From Kiritimatiellia bacterium (GTDB lineage Bacteria; Verrucomicrobiota; Kiritimatiellia; RFP12; UBA1067): 15,108 nt of DNA. Numbering within the stretch: the stretch's first letter is position 1; every line of letters begins with the position of its first letter. The translations under genes were made by a program, and so were the position numbers. The notes beneath the pieces are model-generated. The model was not told the origin of the DNA and ran no database searches. It saw only the letters and a program-made list of their open reading frames with translations. The stretch is from assembly GCA_024405255.1 (NCBI GenBank), contig JAKSOY010000105.1, forward strand, positions 1 to 15,108, written 5' to 3'. This document shows positions 1-4,853 of this stretch, piece by piece.

Positions 1-34
1 ATGCTTTAGAAACAATTGCAAAAAACTGCAAACG

Positions 35-56
35 CGGACGCGCGGAAGCGCGTCCG
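35..56. repeat. REP-like hairpin, copy 1
   Basis: A perfect inverted repeat: GGACGCGC at 36-43, loop GGAA at 44-47, GCGCGTCC at 48-55, extended one pair by C35/G56. It sits between TTGCAAAA upstream (about 17-24) and TTTTGCAA downstream (about 60-67), so a longer imperfect hairpin is possible. The same core recurs at 1564-1583 and, with loop TTCT, at 1615-1634. Three copies in two intergenic spaces and none in genes is the behaviour of a REP-like dispersed element. No adjacent transposase is visible, so mobility is not shown here. Confidence 0.75.
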
Positions 57-100
57 AAGTTTTGCAATCGCCTCAGTAGAATATACGGCATACAGATTTG

Positions 101-180
101 ATGGGGACTGTCCCCATGTGATTCTTTGATTTCGTTTCGGAACCGTTCCGCACCGAAATCTTCACGGGGACTGTCCCCAT
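101..180. repeat. Pair of GGGGACTGTCCCC palindromes around a central inverted repeat
   Basis: ATGGGGACTGTCCCCAT at 101-117 is a perfect 8-bp palindrome around a single T. A second copy, GGGGACTGTCCCCAT, lies at 166-180 in the same orientation. Between them TTTCGG (135-140) and CCGAAA (153-158) pair around the nested palindrome GGAACCGTTCC (139-149). Similar GGGGAC/GTCCCC palindromes occur as dispersed intergenic repeats in many bacteria, often linked to REP-type elements. Whether this is a protein-binding site or a passive repeat cannot be told from the window. Confidence 0.65.
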
Positions 181-253
181 TGACTGTCATGCCCTTGACT
201 GATGAAATGGAGTCGGAAAAGGCATCATTCCAAGGTTATTTGCATCTTTCCAA

Positions 254-282
254 TTGATTATGATGCAGATATTTGATATAAT
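254..282 (+). promoter_or_regulatory. Promoter of the Fic gene
   Basis: TTGATT at 254-259 and a perfect TATAAT at 277-282 are separated by 17 bases, close to the ideal sigma70 arrangement. The predicted transcript starts near 289, giving a leader of about 17 bases. That leader holds the GAGGG ribosome-binding site at 295-299, six bases before the ATG at 306. This supports both the promoter and the start codon. Confidence 0.7.
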
Positions 283-305
283 GATGCCGTTTTCGAGGGT
301 TCACT

Positions 306-1364
306 ATGCGAGTTTTCGACTATAGCCGTATCGATGATAGTTTGCGCAACAATGAGGTGTGCAATCTCATATCGTCTATTCATGAGTTTCGTGGCAAGCA
401 GGCGCTTTTCATCTCTGCCAAGCCTGATGTGCTGAAGGCGCTGCTGGAGATTGCCAAGATTCAATCGACGGCAGCGTCCAATGGCATTGAGGGTATTTCG
501 ACAACTGAAGCGCGATTGAAGGCGATCATGGCCGAGAAAACCGAGCCGCGCAATCGCAATGAGGAAGAGATCGCAGGGTATCGAGATGTGTTGTCGACCA
601 TTCACGAATCACACGATGTGATCCCCGTGAATCCGAACACGATTCTGCAACTTCACCGTGATCTTTGCAAGCACATGTCTCAGAATGGCATCGGCGGACA
701 TTGGAAGCATTCTGAGAATGTCATATCCGAGACCGATGAGCACGGTCGCTCGTGTGTGCGATTCCGGCCGATGTCGGCGTTTGAAACGCCCGATGGGATG
801 GAGCGCCTGTGTGCGACCTTGCGCGATGCGCGGTCACGTGGCGTTTACGACGAGCTCTTGCTTATTCCGCTGTTCATCTTGGATTTCCTTTGCATCCATC
901 CTTTTTCTGACGGCAACGGACGCATGAGTCGGTTGCTGACCTTGCTGTTGATGTATCAGGCGGGTTACATCGTCGGCAAGTACATCTCGATGGAGATGGT
1001 GATCGAGAAGTCGAAAGAGACATATTACGAAGCTCTTCGTGCTTCGTCGCAAGGTTGGCTTGAGGGAAATAACGATCCGGTTCCGTTCGTGCGTTATTTT
1101 CTCGGCATGGTGTTGAACTGTTATCGGACATTCGAGGAACGTGTCGAAAATGTCTTGCACACGTCTGTTTCCAAGCCAGATCGCATCCGCGACGTGATTG
1201 ATCGTACTCTTGGGAAATTCAAAAAGTCCGATTTGATCGAGAAGTGTCCCGACATCAGCGAAATCACCATTGAACGTACGCTCAAGAAGTTGCTTGACGA
1301 GGGTTGCATCCAAAAGATCGGCGGTGGCCGTGGTGCGGCGTACGTGAAAAGGATGGGGCAATGA
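306..1364 (+). CDS. Fic-domain protein adenylyltransferase (AMPylator), class II
   Basis: Predicted 352-residue cytoplasmic enzyme that transfers AMP from ATP to a hydroxyl side chain of a target protein. The catalytic Fic motif HPFSDGNGRMSR is at residues 198-209, with the catalytic His and the Asn-Gly-Arg phosphate-binding loop intact. An SNGIEG sequence at residues 58-63 fits the [S/T]xxxE[G/N] inhibitory helix, here N-terminal to the Fic core, which defines class II Fic proteins that restrain themselves. Residues 1-100 resemble the Fic_N domain and residues about 290-350 look like a C-terminal winged helix, the common architecture of about 350-380 residues. The start is set by GAGGG six bases upstream. 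No separate antitoxin gene is seen, which fits the built-in inhibitory helix. GC is visibly lower than in the genes from 1754 on and there is no functional link to them, so it may be acquired. The target is unknown. Confidence 0.93.
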   Translation: MRVFDYSRIDDSLRNNEVCNLISSIHEFRGKQALFISAKPDVLKALLEIAKIQSTAASNGIEGISTTEARLKAIMAEKTEPRNRNEEEIAGYRDVLSTIHESHDVIPVNPNTILQLHRDLCKHMSQNGIGGHWKHSENVISETDEHGRSCVRFRPMSAFETPDGMERLCATLRDARSRGVYDELLLIPLFILDFLCIHPFSDGNGRMSRLLTLLLMYQAGYIVGKYISMEMVIEKSKETYYEALRASSQGWLEGNNDPVPFVRYFLGMVLNCYRTFEERVENVLHTSVSKPDRIRDVIDRTLGKFKKSDLIEKCPDISEITIERTLKKLLDEGCIQKIGGGRGAAYVKRMGQ

Positions 1365-1396
1365 TTTGGCGATGTGCCATAATATAACCAGTTTCC

Positions 1397-1498
1397 AGGA
1401 GAAGTGGATCGACGGGCGCCTCCCGATCGCGCCGCCAGTTCCCGGCTGGACGAGCGAAAAGCTGGCGGAAGAGACCTTGTCGCTGGGGCGGCGTTTTT
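1397..1498 (+). terminator. Structured GC-rich segment ending in a T-run, possible terminator of the Fic gene
   Basis: CGCCGCC at 1430-1436 can pair with GGCGGCG at 1487-1493, which is followed directly by five T (1494-1498). Inside this, CCGCCAG (1432-1438) is a perfect complement of CTGGCGG (1462-1468), and GGCGC (1415-1419) of GCGCC (1429-1433), so alternative folds compete. It begins about 30 bases after the Fic stop codon. The long loop (50 bases) is unusual for a simple intrinsic terminator, so a conserved structured RNA or dispersed repeat is also possible. The rest of 1365-1753 holds REP hairpins and the next promoter; no gene is supported there. Confidence 0.35.
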
Positions 1499-1560
1499 GA
1501 GCGTGAGAAGTCGGCGAAAAGAGTTACTTTCAAATTGAGGTAGTACAAAACCCCTGTGAA

Positions 1561-1634
1561 TGCGGACGCGCGGAAGCGCGTCCTTCCCAGAATGGCTTGG
1601 TGGCAAAAAGGGAGGGACGCGCTTCTGCGCGTCC
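1561..1634. repeat. Inverted pair of REP-like hairpins (copies 2 and 3)
   Basis: Copy 2 is GGACGCGC (1564-1571), GGAA, GCGCGTCC (1576-1583). Copy 3 is GGACGCGC (1615-1622), TTCT, GCGCGTCC (1627-1634). Beyond the small hairpins the two units are inverted relative to each other: 1564-1588 matches the reverse complement of 1610-1634 over 25 bases with two differences. The pair could therefore fold into one large cruciform of about 70 bases. Copy 3 also shares the trailing GTTTTGCA with copy 1 at the window start. Two inverted units around a short spacer resemble a BIME-type composite. Confidence 0.75.
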
Positions 1635-1693
1635 GAGGTTTTGCATTTGCTTCAAATTGTTCGAGACGTGCAATGGTTTCAATAAAAAAGGGG

Positions 1694-1721
1694 TTGACGG
1701 GGCGGGGGATGTTGTGATAAT
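1694..1721 (+). promoter_or_regulatory. Promoter of the large repeat lipoprotein
   Basis: TTGACG at 1694-1699 and GATAAT at 1716-1721 are 16 bases apart. A second TATAAT overlaps at 1721-1726 but would leave a 21-base spacer. Transcription would start near 1728, just before the in-frame GTG at 1730, which argues that translation begins at the ATG at 1754. Confidence 0.6.
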
Positions 1722-1753
1722 ATAATCGCGTGCTTACAGAAAGGAAGCTTCAA

Positions 1754-4456
1754 ATGAAATCTTCACAAATCGCGATTGGAATGCTGCTGGCGCTTTGCGC
1801 GGGCTGCGCCACGAAGGAAATGAGCTCGACACCGTTCTATACGGGCCACGAGGTCAAGTACACGGGGCGTGTGGAAGACCGTGTGAACCTGTGGCCGGCT
1901 GCCTACTATCGTGCACCGGTCGGCAGCATCGCGTGGCCGCTGATTTCGTTCTCGGACGACCATTTCGCGTTCCGCCCGCTCTATTCGCAGTATCAGAAGC
2001 ATGGCGCGAATGTCTACAACGAATTCAATGTCCTTTGGCCGATCGCGCAGTTCGATACGCACGAAGATATCTATCGCATCTTTCCGCTCATCTGGGGAAA
2101 CGGGGACTTCTGCCTCTTCCCGGAAGTCTGGAAGGGACCTGATTGGTGGGGCGTGTTTCCGTTCTTCATGGACAACGATGCCGATTGGGTGACGGTGTTC
2201 CCGCTCTTCTTCAGCGACTTTGCGGGGAGCGACCGGTTCCACACGCTCTTTCCACTCTACTATCATTCGTCAGAATCCTTTGAAGGGCATGAGGCGTCGT
2301 ATTTTTGGACGGCACTCGGACTTTGGGGGTATAAGCGGCAGGACGGTGCGTTCCTCAACCATCGTATTCTTCCGCTCTATTATGCCGACCGGGATTCCAT
2401 CTGGTCGATTCCCTATGCGCACTTTGATGAGGGTGCGACGAAGAGGGACATGTTCCTCGGCGGACTTGCCGGACGGAAAACGATCAACGACCAATACGAC
2501 TCTTCGTGGTTCTTCCCGCTCTTCTACCATAACGCCGAGGGCGATTTTGCGTCCTTGCTGTGGGGCTGTGAAAGGAACCTTCAGCGCGATACGACGTTTT
2601 CGATGGTGCCGCCGCTGCTTTCCTGGTATGAACGCGATGGAAATCGCCATGAAATGTATGGGCTGTTGGGGTTGGGCGCCTACCGCACGGACGGACAATC
2701 CTCTTCCTCTTGGCTCTTCCCGCTCTACTACAATGACGACAAGAACTTCGTGACCCCGCTCTTTGGCCGCACGGAAGACTGTGGTAATTGGTGTCTGCCG
2801 CTCTATTGGCGCGACGAGGAAAAGTTCTGCTCGCTGCTTTGGTACCAGGAGCGCGGGGCAGATGGTCAATTGAATACCGCGGTTTCGCCGCTCTTGCTCT
2901 CGGGTTGGAGCCGGGATGAACGAACGGGTGACTCGCAGACGAAGATTCTGCTCGGCCTTGGCGGTGCCGAGACTTCGGCGGACGGTCATTCGAAGTCGTG
3001 GGCGTTTCCGCTCTTCTACCAAGACGACGACCTCTTCGTGACGGCGCTCTTCGGCAAGACGAAGACGAGCGATTGGATTGTACCGCTCTACTATCGCGAC
3101 GAGGAGTCGTTCGTCACGCCGCTCTTCGGGATGTCCGGTCAGGCGCGCTGGATCGCGCCGCTCTTCTATACCGACGACGAGCTTCTTCTCACGCCGCTCT
3201 ACGGTCAGACGAAGACGTCGAGCTGGCTCTTCCCGCTCTACTATCGCGACAACGACGGTTTCGTGACCTTGCTCGGCGGCGGCAATGCGGATTCCAGCTG
3301 GATCCTGCCGTTTTACTATAAAGAGCAAGACAATTTCCTGTCTCTGCCGTACTGCCGTTTCTCGGAGAAAGATCATTGGACAACCCATGTCGTTCCGCCG
3401 CTGCTTTCCAGCTATGCGAAGCAAGAGGGCACGGGACGGGAAAAGACGAAAGTGCTTCTCGGTTTGGCGGGGTCAAGCACGGGGGACAAGGGTGAGCGTG
3501 AAATGGACTGGATATTCCCGCTCTACTACCACGAGAAGGATCGCCGGTTCATCTCGTTGTTCGCCGGCTACACCGGCGGCGGAACCAGCCTGACGAACAC
3601 CTGGTGGTGTACACCGCTGGTCGGAACGCGTTCGGGTTCCAAAAATGGCGGGTGGATCGCGCCGGTTTTCGACCGCACGGTCGATCGTGACTATGCCGCG
3701 ATCAAGGCGCTCGGGAAGGGTAGTTTCCTGCCGCCGGAGGTGACGTTCTACGAGAAGGCGGAGACGAATTACACCTGGGTCGTTTCGAAAGATAATCCGT
3801 CCAAGGGCGAGAAGAAGGCGGAGATCGTGAAGCGTAAATGCTCAAAGGACCGTTTCGCCTCCGACAAGACAGAGCTGTTCCTCGTCTCCGACCACAACCG
3901 TTCGGTCGTGGCCTCTCTGGACTATCGGGGCAAGCACTACCGTGTGCGCGAAAACTACAAGCATGGCAACAAGCTGGTCTTCAATCGTTCTGGATACAAT
4001 TCGGTCGTCTTCGATCCGGAAACGCGCCAGAAACTCGGGGAGGAATCGAAGTCCGAGGTGGACGTTCTCTGCGATCTGCTTTTCCGCTGGGCGAGCGAAA
4101 AGAATCAGCTTCGCGGTGATTCGAGTTGGGACTGCGGTTTGTTGACGGTGCTCTTCAATGGTTCAAACGCGGTATTCAAAAACGGTACTGAGGATGGATT
4201 TGCGAATGTGTTGGGTCTTCTCTACCATGGCACCTGGGATTCGCACGGTTCCGAATCCAGCATTCTCTGGAAAATCTGGCACCGTGTGGAGAAAGACGGC
4301 GATGTTTCGGTCGATATGTTCCCCGGTTTCACATACGATGCGCACAAGGACGGCTACCGTAAGACGTCCTTCCTGTGGCGCTTCTTCCGCAGCGAACACG
4401 ATCCGAAGAAGGGCGACTCGCTCGACTTCCTCTTCCTTCCAATCGTCCGTCCGTAA
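1754..4456 (+). CDS. Putative lipoprotein made of 25-residue aromatic (FPLYY/TPLFG) repeats
   Basis: Function unknown; 900 residues. The ATG at 1754 is chosen because AAAGGA lies at 1740-1745, eight bases upstream, and because a lipoprotein-type signal follows: charged start, hydrophobic stretch, then CAGC with the candidate lipidated Cys at residue 18 (position -3 is Cys rather than the usual Leu, so lipidation is likely but not certain). From about residue 50 to 630 the protein is a chain of units with the pattern W-x2-P-L-[FY]-Y-x-[DE]-[DE]-x2-F-V-T-x-L-[FY]-G, reading as two short beta strands around an acidic turn. Five units are exactly 25 residues apart. The last 250 residues are different, with three looser copies of an LFRW/SILWKIW/SFLWRFF element and an ending in FLPIVRP. 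The N-terminal part matches the protein at 11371-12747 (FRPLYSQ then VLWPI; FRPFYSQ then VLWPL). An envelope beta structure (solenoid, propeller or barrel) is inferred. Confidence 0.85.
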   Translation: MKSSQIAIGMLLALCAGCATKEMSSTPFYTGHEVKYTGRVEDRVNLWPAAYYRAPVGSIAWPLISFSDDHFAFRPLYSQYQKHGANVYNEFNVLWPIAQFDTHEDIYRIFPLIWGNGDFCLFPEVWKGPDWWGVFPFFMDNDADWVTVFPLFFSDFAGSDRFHTLFPLYYHSSESFEGHEASYFWTALGLWGYKRQDGAFLNHRILPLYYADRDSIWSIPYAHFDEGATKRDMFLGGLAGRKTINDQYDSSWFFPLFYHNAEGDFASLLWGCERNLQRDTTFSMVPPLLSWYERDGNRHEMYGLLGLGAYRTDGQSSSSWLFPLYYNDDKNFVTPLFGRTEDCGNWCLPLYWRDEEKFCSLLWYQERGADGQLNTAVSPLLLSGWSRDERTGDSQTKILLGLGGAETSADGHSKSWAFPLFYQDDDLFVTALFGKTKTSDWIVPLYYRDEESFVTPLFGMSGQARWIAPLFYTDDELLLTPLYGQTKTSSWLFPLYYRDNDGFVTLLGGGNADSSWILPFYYKEQDNFLSLPYCRFSEKDHWTTHVVPPLLSSYAKQEGTGREKTKVLLGLAGSSTGDKGEREMDWIFPLYYHEKDRRFISLFAGYTGGGTSLTNTWWCTPLVGTRSGSKNGGWIAPVFDRTVDRDYAAIKALGKGSFLPPEVTFYEKAETNYTWVVSKDNPSKGEKKAEIVKRKCSKDRFASDKTELFLVSDHNRSVVASLDYRGKHYRVRENYKHGNKLVFNRSGYNSVVFDPETRQKLGEESKSEVDVLCDLLFRWASEKNQLRGDSSWDCGLLTVLFNGSNAVFKNGTEDGFANVLGLLYHGTWDSHGSESSILWKIWHRVEKDGDVSVDMFPGFTYDAHKDGYRKTSFLWRFFRSEHDPKKGDSLDFLFLPIVRP
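2999..3373 (+). repeat. Five in-frame 75-bp tandem repeats
   Basis: Inside the lipoprotein gene the tryptophan codons that open each unit lie at 2999, 3074, 3149, 3224 and 3299, an exact 75-base period. Units read WAFPLFY, WIVPLYY, WIAPLFY, WLFPLYY and WILPFYY, followed by an acidic turn and, in most, [LF]xTxL[FY]G. DNA identity is high in places, for example an 18-base identical run coding PLYYRD in units 2 and 4. This suggests expansion by unequal recombination. Copy number may vary between strains. Confidence 0.9.
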
Positions 4457-4460
4457 GCCG

Positions 4461-4523
4461 CAGGTTCGACGCCTGTGACACTTTACGGATTCTTCATGGA
4501 ATCCCACCTGGGCGTCGAACCTG
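4461..4523. repeat. 13-bp perfect inverted repeat after the lipoprotein gene
   Basis: CAGGTTCGACGCC at 4461-4473 is exactly complementary to GGCGTCGAACCTG at 4511-4523, with a 37-base loop. It begins five bases after the lipoprotein stop codon, a position suited to a transcription terminator or mRNA 3'-end stabiliser, though no clear T-run follows. It could also be part of a dispersed repeat, since it directly abuts the TTCAG island. Confidence 0.6.
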
Positions 4524-4528
4524 AGTTT

Positions 4529-4822
4529 CCAATCTTCAATCTTCAATCTTCAATTTTCAGGCTTCAGGGTTCAGTTTTCAGGGTTCAGTTTTCAGGGGTC
4601 AGTTTTCAGGGTTCAGTTTTCAGGGTTCAGTTTTCAGTTTTTCAGGGTTCAGGCTTCAGGGGTCAGGCTTCAGGGTTCAGTTTTCAGTCTGATATGTACA
4701 TCTGGGGCCTATTTCCCTTCGTTGCACCGTTGTACTTCCCGGGTGAACGATCCTCTTCGTACAACAGGGGGTACCTGCCAAACTGAAAACTGAAAATTGA
4801 AGATTGAAAACTGAAGATTGAA
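4529..4822. repeat. TTCAG repeat island with inverted arms
   Basis: From 4529 to about 4688 the + strand is a degenerate array of TTCAGGG, TTCAGTT and TTCAATC words, with a 14-base TTTTCAGGGTTCAG unit repeated several times. A shorter arm in the opposite orientation (ACTGAAAACTGAAAATTGAAGATTGAA type) runs from about 4782 to 4822. The 90 bases between are unique and contain GTTGTAC (4729-4735) complementary to GTACAAC (4759-4765). The arrangement resembles a non-coding dispersed repeat. Reading frames through it give only low-complexity peptides, so no gene is called in 4457-4853. Confidence 0.75.
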
Positions 4823-4847
4823 GGCGGTGGTTGAGTTGTGGTATACT
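4818..4847 (+). promoter_or_regulatory. Promoter of the secreted hydrolase gene, apparently leaderless
   Basis: TTGAAG at 4818-4823 and TATACT at 4842-4847 are 18 bases apart. With the usual spacing, the first transcribed base would be 4854, exactly the A of the ATG. No Shine-Dalgarno-like sequence precedes this ATG. The -35 element lies in the last TTGAAG word of the repeat island. Confidence 0.5.
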
Positions 4848-4853
4848 TGTGGC

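Noticed and set aside
258..605. 115-codon minus-strand frame across the Fic start, considered as a Fic antitoxin
   Set aside because: No promoter or ribosome-binding site on that strand and no antitoxin-like motif; the Fic protein carries its own inhibitory helix.
1404..1537. Small frame starting with GTG in the structured segment
   Set aside because: AGGAG is only two bases before the GTG, the product is arginine-rich, and the region is better explained by RNA or repeat structure.
1730..1753. Upstream GTG start for the lipoprotein
   Set aside because: It would lie almost at the predicted transcript start, lacks a ribosome-binding site and adds eight residues before a canonical signal peptide.
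2999..3373. Tandem repeats considered as a CRISPR array
   Set aside because: The 75-base period is a multiple of three, lies in an open frame, and spacers are not unique.
4460..4474. tRNA T-arm-like GCAGGTTCGACGCCTGT
   Set aside because: No acceptor, D or anticodon arms can be placed around it, so no tRNA gene is called.
4475..4786. 103-codon + strand frame through the TTCAG island
   Set aside because: The product is a low-complexity VFRVQFS-type repeat dictated by the DNA repeat.
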